A stretch of DNA of 64,000 nt from Chitinophaga eiseniae (GTDB lineage: Bacteria > Bacteroidota > Bacteroidia > Chitinophagales > Chitinophagaceae): assembly GCF_012641265.1 (NCBI RefSeq), contig NZ_JABAHZ010000001.1, forward strand, positions 1,621,446 to 1,685,445. Direction: 5' to 3'. The notes beneath the pieces were generated by a model. That model was not told where the DNA came from. It saw only the letters and a program-made list of their open reading frames with translations, and did not search any database. The position numbers were made by a program, and so were the translations under genes. How positions within the stretch are numbered: the first letter of the stretch is position 1; each line of letters starts with the position of its first letter. Of this stretch, positions 41,732 to 50,674 are shown piece after piece.

Positions 41732-42454
41732 TCACCTTCCGACAATCTTTTTCGTCACAAATTCATTGAAAAAGAAATCCCTGTAGATATTTCCGATAGG
41801 GATTTCATTTGTACCTATATATACCGTGTTATTATCCACGGAATCGATATGCTTAACATTGATGACATAAGACTTACTTACTCTCACAAACCTATCTTTG
41901 GGCAACTGGTCGTAGATTGTTTTGATATTCATCGCCGTCATCACCCTCTGATTTTCGCTGTGCATCACGACATAATCTTTTAATCCCTGAATAAAGAGTA
42001 TGTTATTGAAATAAATTTTAAAAATTCTCCGGTCTGCTTTCACAAAGAAAAAGTCGTCTGCCACCTGTTCAATATTGTTATTAGCATAATCCGCCTTGAA
42101 TAACTTGGAGTACGTATGAGCCTTTTCAACAGCCTTTTGAAAACGCACCGATTTTACGGGTTTTATCAGGTAGTCAATAGCATCTACTTCGTAGCTATCG
42201 CTGGCAAATTCAGAATAAGCAGTGGTAAAAATCACAAATGTTTCCTTTGGAATAGTTCGGGCAAATTCAATCCCGTTAATTCCCGGCATCTGTATGTCAA
42301 GAAAGATTAATTCGACTGTATTGCTTTCTATAAAACTTGTGGCGGCTTCAGCGCTGTTGAACGAACCGATTAAATCTACATCACCAGTTTGGTTAATCAG
42401 CATCTCTATGGCTTCTCTTGCCAATGGCTCATCATCTATAATAATACAGTTCAT
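41732..42454 (-). CDS. LytTR family response regulator
   Basis: This is a 240-residue response regulator. The receiver domain (about 1-115) has the acidic pair Asp7-Asp8, the phospho-acceptor Asp53 in LIFLDIQMP, and the conserved Thr/Lys in TTAYSEFA and DYLIKPV. The C-terminal LytTR DNA-binding domain spans about 135-235 (KADRRIFKIYFNNILFI, RFVRVSKSYVINVKHID). It lies 27 bases downstream of its sensor kinase gene. LytTR proteins bind pairs of direct repeats about two helical turns apart, and such a pair occurs at 43542-43575. Confidence 0.95.
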   Translation of the reverse strand: MNCIIIDDEPLAREAIEMLINQTGDVDLIGSFNSAEAATSFIESNTVELIFLDIQMPGINGIEFARTIPKETFVIFTTAYSEFASDSYEVDAIDYLIKPVKSVRFQKAVEKAHTYSKLFKADYANNNIEQVADDFFFVKADRRIFKIYFNNILFIQGLKDYVVMHSENQRVMTAMNIKTIYDQLPKDRFVRVSKSYVINVKHIDSVDNNTVYIGTNEIPIGNIYRDFFFNEFVTKKIVGR

Positions 42455-42481
42455 AATTTTATACGCTTACAGCTATGCCCG

Positions 42482-43489
42482 TCATAGCTTTATGGTTAAA
42501 GTTACACAATATCTTTCTGAGTCATCTTCGATATTCAAGCGATGCGTTGCCGGGAACAAAAGTTCCAGTCTTCGTTTGACATTTGTTAACCCCAATCCGC
42601 CTGTATTATTAACGGATTTAAGCATAGGTTTGGAGTTGATACATTTAAAGAAAAGTTCGTCATTTCTAACGTCGAAATACAGGTTTACATAAGACGATCT
42701 TGTTGCATCATTGTTGTGCTTCACAGCATTTTCCACAAACGAGATGAACAGCAAAGGAGGGATTTGCACGCCGCTTAAATCGCCCTCTTTTGAAATCAGG
42801 AAATCAAAACTATCCCGTCTTACTTTTTCCAAATTTAAAAAATCTTCCAGGAAACGAATATCTGAAGTCAGCAATACCCTATCTCTCGCACTGTCATAAA
42901 GTTGATAGCGAAGTAAATCGCTCAACTTCATCAAGACCTGCGAGGCCTTCTCCGGGTCCTTCTTTGTCAGCACATTGGCATTGTTCAGCATATTAAACAA
43001 GAAATGTGGGTTGATCTGATTTTTCAATTGCTCTAATTCTGCATAAGTCTTCGATTGTTCCAGCTCGTAGATCAATTGCTTATCCATCATTCCCTTCTGA
43101 AACAGTTTTATGGAAGCGGAAGCCGCTAGCAGCAGCACAGTCAGGAAGGAAAAAAGCGGGATATTCAGCCCATTTTCTTTATTAAAAGGATTAAAAAAAT
43201 AACCACAAATAGCCACTACGACAAGGATACCCAGCACGGATAAGCAGTAGGCGATATTTCTATTCCTGAACAAAAGCTTCGGCACCAGCACATACATATT
43301 TACATAAAACAATATAATAAAATATAAAAATACCGCGATCGGGCTATCAATTACGGGAGTGCTATTGTACAAAACCGTACCTATAAAAACAATGAGCAGC
43401 AGATGCCGGAGTATCCTGAGGTCAGGTGAAATCAGGAAACGGAAAAGCACGTTTTCACTGATAAGTTGTTGATGGGTAAAATCATTCAT
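42482..43489 (-). CDS. LytS-like sensor histidine kinase
   Basis: This is a 335-residue membrane kinase. Four transmembrane helices lie near residues 27-43, 50-68, 80-97 and 110-128. The His_kinase domain has the phospho-acceptor His in LKNQINPHFLFNMLNNAN (His about 160). The ATPase part has PPLLFISFVENAVKHNN and GGLGLTNVKRRLELL. No separate sensory domain is present. It is the first gene of the kinase-regulator operon, divergent from a TonB receptor. Confidence 0.94.
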   Translation of the reverse strand: MNDFTHQQLISENVLFRFLISPDLRILRHLLLIVFIGTVLYNSTPVIDSPIAVFLYFIILFYVNMYVLVPKLLFRNRNIAYCLSVLGILVVVAICGYFFNPFNKENGLNIPLFSFLTVLLLAASASIKLFQKGMMDKQLIYELEQSKTYAELEQLKNQINPHFLFNMLNNANVLTKKDPEKASQVLMKLSDLLRYQLYDSARDRVLLTSDIRFLEDFLNLEKVRRDSFDFLISKEGDLSGVQIPPLLFISFVENAVKHNNDATRSSYVNLYFDVRNDELFFKCINSKPMLKSVNNTGGLGLTNVKRRLELLFPATHRLNIEDDSERYCVTLTIKL

Positions 43490-43507
43490 CTATCAAATTG
43501 TATAGCA

Positions 43508-43515
43508 CAAACTTA
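43508..43515 (-). promoter_or_regulatory. -7 promoter element of the kinase-regulator operon
   Basis: The minus strand reads TAAGTTTG, an exact TAnnTTTG match 18 bases upstream of the kinase start. The -33 TTTG is missing and the LytTR-like repeats begin just upstream, which suggests positive autoregulation. Confidence 0.45.
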
Positions 43516-43541
43516 ACAATAAATACTGTGGTCTGACCTGA

Positions 43542-43575
43542 TTTTATACGAAAGTGCGTGCTTTTTATACGAAAG
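43542..43575. repeat. TTTTATACGAAAG direct repeat at 21-bp period, candidate LytTR site
   Basis: Two exact 13-bp copies start at 43542 and 43563. A 21-bp period is the geometry used by LytTR response regulators. The pair lies in the gap between the LytTR operon and the TonB receptor and can serve both. Confidence 0.6.
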
Positions 43576-43691
43576 CAGGAGGCATTACAAAACGCATAAA
43601 ACAAGAAATATATTTTGTAGTACCCCTGAGTACTTTGCTATAAAAGATACCGCGTTTGGTATAATTACAAAAAGGCGGTTATCCAAAGGGA

Positions 43692-43699
43692 TAGTTTTG
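43692..43699 (+). promoter_or_regulatory. -7 promoter element of the TonB receptor at 43736
   Basis: TAGTTTTG is an exact TAnnTTTG match 36 bases upstream of the start codon. No -33 TTTG is seen at N19. Confidence 0.4.
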
Positions 43700-43735
43700 T
43701 GTTGAAATTGTAATTGTTAAATCGATTTTTAAAGG

Positions 43736-46105
43736 ATGAGACATCAAATTATTTATACGCTGCTGCTTATAACCATTCCATTCAGGACCTATTCACAGGA
43801 GAAGGTCACATTGAGTGGCATAATCAACATGAAGACAAGCACCGAAACAATTATCGGCGCGAGCATTTTCATTCCCGGAGCAAAAGCTTCCACTATTACC
43901 AATTCGTATGGCTTCTATTCCGTTACGCTACCCAAAGGAGAATACACCGTCGTTATCAGCTGTGTGGGATTTGAAACTATTGAGGAACATATCGCGCTGA
44001 CAGCAAATACCAGGAAGAATTTTTCGATGCTGGAAAAAAGTAAAAATTTAAATGAAGTAGTGGTAAAATACAATGGTTCAGCAAGCAACATCCAAAAACC
44101 GGAAATGAGTGTCAATAAACTTTCTATCTCCACCATCAAAAAGATGCCGGCAGTAATGGGCGAGGTGGATATTTTGAGAGGGATTCTGCAACTACCGGGA
44201 GTATCCAACGCACAGGAAGGAGCTACAGGCTTTAACGTCAGGGGCGGTTCAGTGGATGGTAACCTGATATTGTTAGATGAAGCCGTTGTTTACAATACTT
44301 CACACCTATTTGGATTCTTATCCGTTTTCAATGCGGATGTGATTAAAGATTTGAAATTGTACAAAGGTGGAATACCTGCCAATTTCGGTGGACGCACCTC
44401 ATCTGTTTTGGATATTTATCAAAAAGAAGGGAACAACAAAACATATCACGTAACGGGTGGAATTGGTGCGATTTCGAGCCGATTATCGGCGGAGGGACCG
44501 ATTGTAAAAGATAAAAGTTCATTCGTAGTGGCCGGCCGTACTTCCTATGCTCATTTGTTTATGAAACTGGCGGACAATCCCAACTCCATTTCCTTTTATG
44601 ATTTGAATGCAAAACTGAATTTCAAACTCAATGACAATAACAGGATTTTCCTTTCGGGATATTTCGGAAAGGACAAAATGGATTTCAACAATTTTTTCAG
44701 CAACAATTATGGAAATTCATTCTTTAATCTTCGATGGAATCATATCTTTTCCGATAAATTCTTTTCCAATGCTTCGGTCATTTATAGTAAGTACGATTAT
44801 GGCCTGAAGATAAAATATGTTGGCATTGACTGGGTGTCCGACATCCGTAATTACAACTTCAAGTATGATTTTAGCCATCACCTGTCTGATAAACTGGTGC
44901 TGAATTATGGCATCAATTCCATCTACTACCAGTTTAATCCAGGCACAATAAAGCCGATGGATTCCACATCGGCTATCAATCCCGACCAGATTGAAAAAAA
45001 GTATGCATGGGAAAATGCATTATATATCAGTGCCGAGCAACTTACGGATAAAATATCATTGACTTATGGACTGCGATACAGCTATTTCCTGCGGTTGGGA
45101 GAACAGCATGTAAATAATTATGCCAATAACCAGGCAGTGTTATTCAATCCCGAGCTACAAATTTATGAGGAAGGAAAGCCAACGAGTATAACGTATTACA
45201 ATAAAAACAAAAAAATAATTGATTTTGGAAATTTAGAACCTCGTTTGGCAGTTTCCTTTGCTTTAAATGACGATCAATCTATTAAGGCGAGCTATAACCG
45301 GATGAGCCAGTACATCCATTTAATTTCCAACACTGCTTCCGTATCTCCACTGGATATCTGGGCGCCGAGCGACCAATACCTGAAGCCCGAAATTCTTGAC
45401 CAGGTTGCATTAGGTTATTTCAGAAACTTCCGCAATGGAAAATACTCCCTGGAAACAGAAGCTTTCTACAAGAAAATTGAAAACAAAGCAGATTACATCG
45501 ACGGCGCCGAATTGATTGCCCAAAAAGCCATAGAACAGGTACTGCTAAATGGGGAGGCAAGGGCTTACGGCCTCGAGGTGATGCTGAAGAAAAATACGGG
45601 TAGGCTGACGGGCTGGCTTTCCTACACACTTTCTAAAGCAGAGCAGCGCACACCAGGAAGAAATGCAGAAGAACCTGGTATTAACAACGGCAAATGGTAT
45701 CGCGCCAATTACGATAAAACCCATAACCTTTCACTTACCGCCGCCTATCAACTGACGAAAAAATGGAGTTTTGGCGGCATTTTTACCTATCAAACAGGAA
45801 AAGCGGCCACCTATCCCATCGGTAAATATCAGTACCAGGGCATCACGATTGCGAACTACGGAGTGCGAAACGCTAACTCGCTTCCGGCTTATCATCACCT
45901 GGATCTATCCGCCACCTACACCCCAAAACCCGACAGTAAGAAAAGGTGGAAAGGTGAATGGGTATTCAGTATTTATAATGTTTACGGTAGAAACAATGCC
46001 GCCTCTCTTATGTTCGAGCAAAACAAAGAAACAGGGTTGAGCGAAGCAAAGAGGATATCCATTTTCGGTATCATACCGGGTGTGACTTACAATTTCAAAT
46101 TCTAA
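43736..46105 (+). CDS. TonB-dependent receptor with carboxypeptidase-like domain
   Basis: This is a 789-residue outer-membrane receptor, shorter than SusC proteins. The signal peptide ends near residue 20 (FRTYSQ). A carboxypeptidase-regulatory domain (about 24-100, ETIIGASIFIPGAKAST) precedes a plug (about 115-230) with GFNVRGGSVDGNLILLDE and GGIPANFGGRTSSVLDI. The barrel ends FGIIPGVTYNFKF. Its stop overlaps the start of a DUF4249 lipoprotein by one base. The pair is a known Bacteroidota arrangement of unknown substrate. It is divergent from the LytS/LytTR operon. Confidence 0.93.
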   Translation: MRHQIIYTLLLITIPFRTYSQEKVTLSGIINMKTSTETIIGASIFIPGAKASTITNSYGFYSVTLPKGEYTVVISCVGFETIEEHIALTANTRKNFSMLEKSKNLNEVVVKYNGSASNIQKPEMSVNKLSISTIKKMPAVMGEVDILRGILQLPGVSNAQEGATGFNVRGGSVDGNLILLDEAVVYNTSHLFGFLSVFNADVIKDLKLYKGGIPANFGGRTSSVLDIYQKEGNNKTYHVTGGIGAISSRLSAEGPIVKDKSSFVVAGRTSYAHLFMKLADNPNSISFYDLNAKLNFKLNDNNRIFLSGYFGKDKMDFNNFFSNNYGNSFFNLRWNHIFSDKFFSNASVIYSKYDYGLKIKYVGIDWVSDIRNYNFKYDFSHHLSDKLVLNYGINSIYYQFNPGTIKPMDSTSAINPDQIEKKYAWENALYISAEQLTDKISLTYGLRYSYFLRLGEQHVNNYANNQAVLFNPELQIYEEGKPTSITYYNKNKKIIDFGNLEPRLAVSFALNDDQSIKASYNRMSQYIHLISNTASVSPLDIWAPSDQYLKPEILDQVALGYFRNFRNGKYSLETEAFYKKIENKADYIDGAELIAQKAIEQVLLNGEARAYGLEVMLKKNTGRLTGWLSYTLSKAEQRTPGRNAEEPGINNGKWYRANYDKTHNLSLTAAYQLTKKWSFGGIFTYQTGKAATYPIGKYQYQGITIANYGVRNANSLPAYHHLDLSATYTPKPDSKKRWKGEWVFSIYNVYGRNNAASLMFEQNKETGLSEAKRISIFGIIPGVTYNFKF

Positions 46106-46941
46106 TGCTAACAAAAATGAAAAGTATACTTAAATACCTGGTTGTTCTGTGTTGCTTCTTTCTGCTGTCCTGCACAAAGGTAGTGAAAGTAGATCTGGAA
46201 ACAGCAGCGCCGAAATTGGTCATTGACGCATCAATTGATTGGATAAAGGGCACGACAGGCAATGAGCAGAAAATCAAGCTCTCCACCACCACCGGATACT
46301 ACAGTCCGGCATTTCCAACAGTTTCAGGAGCCGATATCGTTATAACAAATTCAACAAACACCGCTTTTAGCTTTATAGAAAAGCCCGGTACCGGAGAATA
46401 CATCTGCTCCAACTTCCATCCGGCTATCGGGGAAACCTATACGTTAAAAGTAATTCTAAATGAGGAGATCTATACCGCCTCCGAGACGTGTATCGGTGTA
46501 CCCAATATTGAAAATAATATTGAACAGAATAATAAAGGCGGATTTGGAGGTGATGAAGTGGAAATTAAATACAAGTACCAGGATAATGGCAATGAGGAAA
46601 ATTACTACTTACATCGTATTCTGTCACCTGTATCAGTGTTTCCGGAGTATAAAGCCCAGGATGACCAGAACAGTCAAGGCAACCTCATGCAGGAATATTT
46701 TTCAGACAAAGATCTAAAGGCCGGAGACGCGATAAACATCAGACTGTATGGGATTTCCAGGAGATATTATGATTACTTCAGAAAACTGTTAGCGGCATCC
46801 GGGGCAGAGAATGGCCCTTTTCAGACAACGCCAGGTTCGGTGAGAGGAAATATTATCAATCAAACCCATTTCGCAAACTATGCTTACGGATATTTCAGAT
46901 TATCGGAAGTGGCCGTAAAGGACTACACAATACAGAAATAA
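46105..46941 (+). CDS. DUF4249 family lipoprotein
   Basis: This is a 278-residue lipoprotein. The signal ends with a lipobox (FLLSC) about residue 22, followed by TKVVKVDLETAAPKLVIDASI, the DUF4249 opening. It is beta-rich, with SGADIVITNSTNTAF and GEYICSNFHPAIGETYTLKV. It starts at a TAATG junction with the TonB receptor, so translation is coupled. It is probably the receptor's surface partner, analogous to SusD but unrelated in sequence. A start at 46117 is also possible. Confidence 0.9.
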   Translation: MLTKMKSILKYLVVLCCFFLLSCTKVVKVDLETAAPKLVIDASIDWIKGTTGNEQKIKLSTTTGYYSPAFPTVSGADIVITNSTNTAFSFIEKPGTGEYICSNFHPAIGETYTLKVILNEEIYTASETCIGVPNIENNIEQNNKGGFGGDEVEIKYKYQDNGNEENYYLHRILSPVSVFPEYKAQDDQNSQGNLMQEYFSDKDLKAGDAINIRLYGISRRYYDYFRKLLAASGAENGPFQTTPGSVRGNIINQTHFANYAYGYFRLSEVAVKDYTIQK

Positions 46942-46970
46942 ACGTAGATTAATGAAACAAACCAGACACA

Positions 46971-47003
46971 AAAAACCTGCGCAGTTGTAGTGCGCAGGTT
47001 TTT
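46971..47003. terminator. Bidirectional intrinsic terminator
   Basis: A perfect 13-bp stem (AAAAACCTGCGCA with its complement) and a 7-base loop have A- and T-tracts on the two sides. It lies 29 bases after the DUF4249 stop. Confidence 0.92.
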
Positions 47004-47075
47004 GTGTCTCCCGTGAGCCTTATCGTGCTATCCGCCACGCAGGCTTTGTTACTTTGAGATCTTTACAGTAATATT

Positions 47076-47096
47076 CTAAACTGTAAGACAGTTTAG
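47076..47096. terminator. Secondary hairpin between convergent genes
   Basis: CTAAACTG-N5-CAGTTTAG is a perfect 8-bp stem. On the plus strand it is followed by CGTTTT. It is probably a back-up terminator. Confidence 0.4.
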
Positions 47097-47169
47097 CGTT
47101 TTAAACTATACTTCCATATATATTGAGACAGGGCTTCTTTATTGATGCTATTTACCATAAACCTCCATA

Positions 47170-48303
47170 TCAGTCCCTTGATGGAACAAAAGTGAACCGT
47201 TTCTTCAGCCGCAAAAATGGCTTTTCAAAGAACCGGTAGGAAAGCACAGAAATAGTGACTGTAAAAATAAAAGCCGTTACAAACCCGACACTGTTTCTCC
47301 ATTCGTACAGATGGAGGAATTTACTGAATGCTACCAATTCTTTGTTAAAGGTTTTATAAACAAGCCAAAAAAAGGAAATATGGAAAACATAAAGACCATA
47401 GGATATGCGGCCTAAATAAACAATAGGCCTGGGCAAAAACTTCTCCGGAAGCCCCAATAGACTTAAAAACAGTAAAATTACGCCGGTTAGTATCAACAGC
47501 CAACCAGTTACAGACTCAAATACATTTGACAAGTGGGGGGCATCGGCATGAATACCACACACCATGGATGCCACCAACCAACAACATAACGTGGCGAAAA
47601 TCATAAAAAGACGTATGACCGGCGACCATTGCGGTAACTTGCCTTTTAAGTAAAGAGAAAGCAATATGCCCGCTGAAAAGAATTGGAATTGTACAAAGCT
47701 GTTAGTCCACGCACTGTTAAAATTATTTGTTGGATGCAACCCATAATAAATGATGCACACATAAGCGATACCAAAAAATAGAAAAGCGGCGATTTTCAAT
47801 CCCAGGCGTCCTCCATAAGCAGCAAGCAACGGAATCAATATGTAAAATTGTTCTTCAACAGATATACTCCAAAGTGGATTAAGCGGATAAGCAGGAAGCC
47901 ACTCTCTTATAGAAATATACCAGTTTCCGGCAAAAAGCGTAAAAGCCAGCCACGCCACAGGTGGCAAAGCAAATTCCGGGAAAAGAGGCGTTAAGAGCAC
48001 CCATCCAAAAAAAACCAGGAAATAAAGCGGCCAAATACGCAGGATACGCCTGATATAAAAAGATTTCGGGTGCACTTTCCCCGTCTGCTCCCGTTCACGG
48101 GTCAATAATTCAGTTATTAGAAAAGCACTTAACAGGAAAAATACCGGAACCCCGAAATTACCGAGCAGACTTATATTATGAAACCAATAATACTTTGTTT
48201 GGTCAACAGGTGCAAGATCTAGCCGATGTACAAAAAACACACATAGAAAAGCTATAAAACGCAGGGCGTCTAATTCTGGTCGATAGTATCGCTGGGTTGT
48301 CAT
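47170..48303 (-). CDS. Acyltransferase family 3 (OafA/YrhL-like) membrane protein
   Basis: This is a 377-residue integral membrane acyltransferase that usually O-acetylates surface polysaccharide or lipid. It starts RPELDALRFIAFLCVFFVHR with the catalytic-type His. It has the conserved RRILRIWPLYF and NPLWSISVEEQFYIL motifs and about ten hydrophobic helices. The extracellular SGNH domain of OafA is absent. It stands alone between convergent and divergent genes, so the acceptor is unknown. Confidence 0.93.
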   Translation of the reverse strand: MTTQRYYRPELDALRFIAFLCVFFVHRLDLAPVDQTKYYWFHNISLLGNFGVPVFFLLSAFLITELLTREREQTGKVHPKSFYIRRILRIWPLYFLVFFGWVLLTPLFPEFALPPVAWLAFTLFAGNWYISIREWLPAYPLNPLWSISVEEQFYILIPLLAAYGGRLGLKIAAFLFFGIAYVCIIYYGLHPTNNFNSAWTNSFVQFQFFSAGILLSLYLKGKLPQWSPVIRLFMIFATLCCWLVASMVCGIHADAPHLSNVFESVTGWLLILTGVILLFLSLLGLPEKFLPRPIVYLGRISYGLYVFHISFFWLVYKTFNKELVAFSKFLHLYEWRNSVGFVTAFIFTVTISVLSYRFFEKPFLRLKKRFTFVPSRD

Positions 48304-48593
48304 ATCATTTACGTTATTCTACTATGCCACAAAATAGGATTTTATAAACAAGGATTTTGAGAATTTACGCAGGTCGGCAACTATTCGTGGTAAGTTACTT
48401 TTTTACGCAGTTTTTTGACCATTGGGAGGCATTTGGATGTTTTAGTATTATCAATAACATTTGTAAAAGCATAGAAGCCGCGTAAATCACGACTTATGCG
48501 CCGCCGAAACGATGACCAAAAAACTTATATCAGTACCCCGTAAAAGCAGAATATAGTGTATATTGAGATTTCGTTAACCATTGGATTTGCATA

Positions 48594-49865
48594 ATGAAAT
48601 ATACTCCTCTTCTTTTTTGTCTTCTATGTTTTCATACTTTTTTATATGGACAACCTGACACCAGCCGGGAAGCATTGGCGGCTAAGGCCGGGTTTTGTCA
48701 TCTACGGGAAGAGTATAAAACGGCTATCCGGTTATATGAACAGGCTTTCGCCATTAAAGCTCCTGATCCACTAGAGGCCTATAAAGCAGCAGAAGCCTAT
48801 GCCCTCGACAACAATACGGAAAAAGCGTCTTATTATCTTCATATAGCCCTGGAAAAAGGATGGACAGAAGCCGACTGGCTTTTGTCTGACCCTTATTTCG
48901 ACCACCTGCGCCAGACAGATCCCCGGCAATGGAAGGAAATAACGACAATAGCGATTGAACGGGAAAAACAATTGGAAAAAACGCTTCGGTTACCCCAGGT
49001 AAGAAAGGCAATCAATCAAATGGTGTTGAACGACCAGTTCCTGCGGCGTAAACGGGTACTGGAAAAACAGCCGCAACAAATAGCGCTGATAGACCGGCAA
49101 ATACAGGCGTGCGACAGTACCAACCTGCTGAAAACGCAACAAATCATCCGCCGGTATGGATGGCCGCTTATCCGCGATATTGGAAAAGATGGACAAAATA
49201 ACCTCTGGCTGCTGGTGCAACATGCAGATCAATATATCCCATTCCAGAAAAAAGCGCTTTCTCTGATGGAAAAATTCAAGGGTACTGACCAGATCAATAG
49301 TGAAAACCTCGCTTTTTTATATGATCGGGTACAATGCAATCTTAATCACCGCCAGTATTATGGTACACAGGTGGAGTGGGGAGAAAATGGAAGCGCCTCC
49401 GGATTCAGGCCAATCAGAGAAGAGGATAAGGTGAATGACAGGAGAAAGCAAATGGGCATGAGACCTTTAAGCCTATACAGCCTGACATATGGTTTCGCCT
49501 ATACGAACATCGACCAGGTACAAGCCATGGCACAGGAGCAGGCCGCAACCATTCGCTGCAAAAACTGGATAGATTCTGCGCTATTATACTATAAAATCAA
49601 AGCATTTAGCCAAACCTACGACTATTACAATCTGGCATCTACGATACCCGACGGTATGAGCAATGCGGAAATGCACAATGCTGCCGTGCTATTTGCAAAA
49701 ATATTTAACGAAACACACGAAGATAAGTACGCAGGCATCTCCACTGATTTTCTTTATCTGCTTTTTCTCAGAAAATACCTGACTGCTGGTATGTTAAAAA
49801 ACGAGCCCGCTTTCCAACAGCTCCATCATCAAAAATGGAGGGAAATATCCGGACAATTGAAATAA
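48594..49865 (+). CDS. Secreted DUF6624-type protein with N-terminal TPR-like region
   Basis: This is a 423-residue exported protein with a signal peptide ending near residue 20 (TFLYGQ). Residues about 25-110 look like TPR helices (KTAIRLYEQAFAIKAPDPLE, then AEAYALDNNTEKASYYLHI). The region about 140-300 has the DUF6624 pattern: YGWPLIRDIGKDGQNNLWLL, QHADQYIPFQKKAL, LAFLYDRV, QYYGTQV and NDRRKQMGMRPLSLY. The function of this family is unknown. The remaining C-terminal 120 residues are helical and unassigned. Confidence 0.78.
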   Translation: MKYTPLLFCLLCFHTFLYGQPDTSREALAAKAGFCHLREEYKTAIRLYEQAFAIKAPDPLEAYKAAEAYALDNNTEKASYYLHIALEKGWTEADWLLSDPYFDHLRQTDPRQWKEITTIAIEREKQLEKTLRLPQVRKAINQMVLNDQFLRRKRVLEKQPQQIALIDRQIQACDSTNLLKTQQIIRRYGWPLIRDIGKDGQNNLWLLVQHADQYIPFQKKALSLMEKFKGTDQINSENLAFLYDRVQCNLNHRQYYGTQVEWGENGSASGFRPIREEDKVNDRRKQMGMRPLSLYSLTYGFAYTNIDQVQAMAQEQAATIRCKNWIDSALLYYKIKAFSQTYDYYNLASTIPDGMSNAEMHNAAVLFAKIFNETHEDKYAGISTDFLYLLFLRKYLTAGMLKNEPAFQQLHHQKWREISGQLK

Positions 49866-49961
49866 TCAGGGACTTATTTACTGCCACTGTTGGTAGTAAA
49901 TACGTTCAATGCCGGACAATCTCACGATCGCCAAATGCGATCTTTATAGCGTAAATTAGGG

Positions 49962-49995
49962 CAAAAAAGAAAACCCCACGCTGAGCGTGAGGTTT
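49962..49995 (-). terminator. Intrinsic terminator after tRNA-Lys
   Basis: On the minus strand a stem of AAACCTCACG with its near-complement CGTGGGGTTT (one wobble) is followed by TTTTCTTTTTTG. It lies 13 bases after the tRNA 3' end. Confidence 0.75.
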
Positions 49996-50007
49996 GCAAT
50001 CTTCCAG

Positions 50008-50080
50008 TGATCCCCTTGGGACTCGAACCCAAGACCCATACATTAAAAGTGTATTGCTCTACCAACTGAGCTAGGGAATC
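50008..50080 (-). tRNA. tRNA-Lys (UUU anticodon)
   Basis: The minus strand folds into a standard 73-base cloverleaf. The acceptor arms are GATTCCC and GGGGATC (one G-U), the D arm is GCTCAGTTGGTAGAGC, the anticodon loop is CTTTTAA giving UUU, and the T arm contains GGTTCGAGTCC. The discriminator is A. The CCA end is not encoded. It is preceded by an exact Bacteroidota promoter and followed by a terminator. Confidence 0.97.
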
Positions 50081-50108
50081 CGCTACCACCTTGATTATTA
50101 AGGGGATG

Positions 50109-50139
50109 CAAAAATAAGAATTATCCCATCACCACCAAA
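50109..50139 (-). promoter_or_regulatory. Promoter of tRNA-Lys, TTTG-N19-TAnnTTTG
   Basis: On the minus strand TTTG (50139-50136), 19 bases, then TATTTTTG (50116-50109) match both consensus elements and the consensus spacing. It lies 29 bases upstream of the mature tRNA 5' end. Confidence 0.8.
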
Positions 50140-50179
50140 TTTTTTTTCAAGAAAAAATAAAAATAACTTCGGCGACTAT

Positions 50180-50674
50180 ATGAAAAAGTACCTCTACCTC
50201 GTCACTGTAGCCGTGACCCTCTATGCTTGCAGCTCCGAAAAAAGATACGCGTATACCTACTCCCGCCGTGCCGACGGCGTACTGGAAACACACGAACGCG
50301 TAGAAGAAGGCGGCTTTAACATTCCCTGGAAAGTTAAAAAGAAGAAGCAGGCCGTTCACCCCAGCATGGCCTTTGTAGAGTCGGTAAAGGAATACCGGCG
50401 CACCTTTCAGCACTTTCCGCAGGATATGTGGAACCTCGAAAATATGAATGACCGCAGCAGGAATGCATTTAAAATCATGAAGGAAATGGGGTTCAATGAG
50501 CTGAGCCTCGACTATGTGTACATCGACTCCTTTGTGGTGGCATTTACGCATAAACCGGTGTATAACCAGAAACTGGGGCATACTACGCTCAGCGGACAGG
50601 ATGTTACCGGTAAATTCATTTTTACCTACAACAGGGCTGATTCTTCTTTCAGCTATATCCGGAAACTGAACTAA
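50180..50674 (+). CDS. Small hypothetical lipoprotein
   Basis: I do not recognise this 164-residue protein. It has a lipoprotein signal with Cys17 (TLYAC) followed by SSEKRYAYTYSRRADGVLE. The rest alternates short strands and a helical part near 70-110 (FVESVKEYRRTFQHFP). Its 3' end overlaps the convergent PPTase gene by 26 bases. Confidence 0.7.
   Translation: MKKYLYLVTVAVTLYACSSEKRYAYTYSRRADGVLETHERVEEGGFNIPWKVKKKKQAVHPSMAFVESVKEYRRTFQHFPQDMWNLENMNDRSRNAFKIMKEMGFNELSLDYVYIDSFVVAFTHKPVYNQKLGHTTLSGQDVTGKFIFTYNRADSSFSYIRKLN

Noticed and set aside
48304..48593. Intergenic region with TTTACGCAG at 48364 and 48402
   Set aside because: Two 9-mers 38 bp apart without symmetry, promoter or RNA structure; nothing else was seen there.
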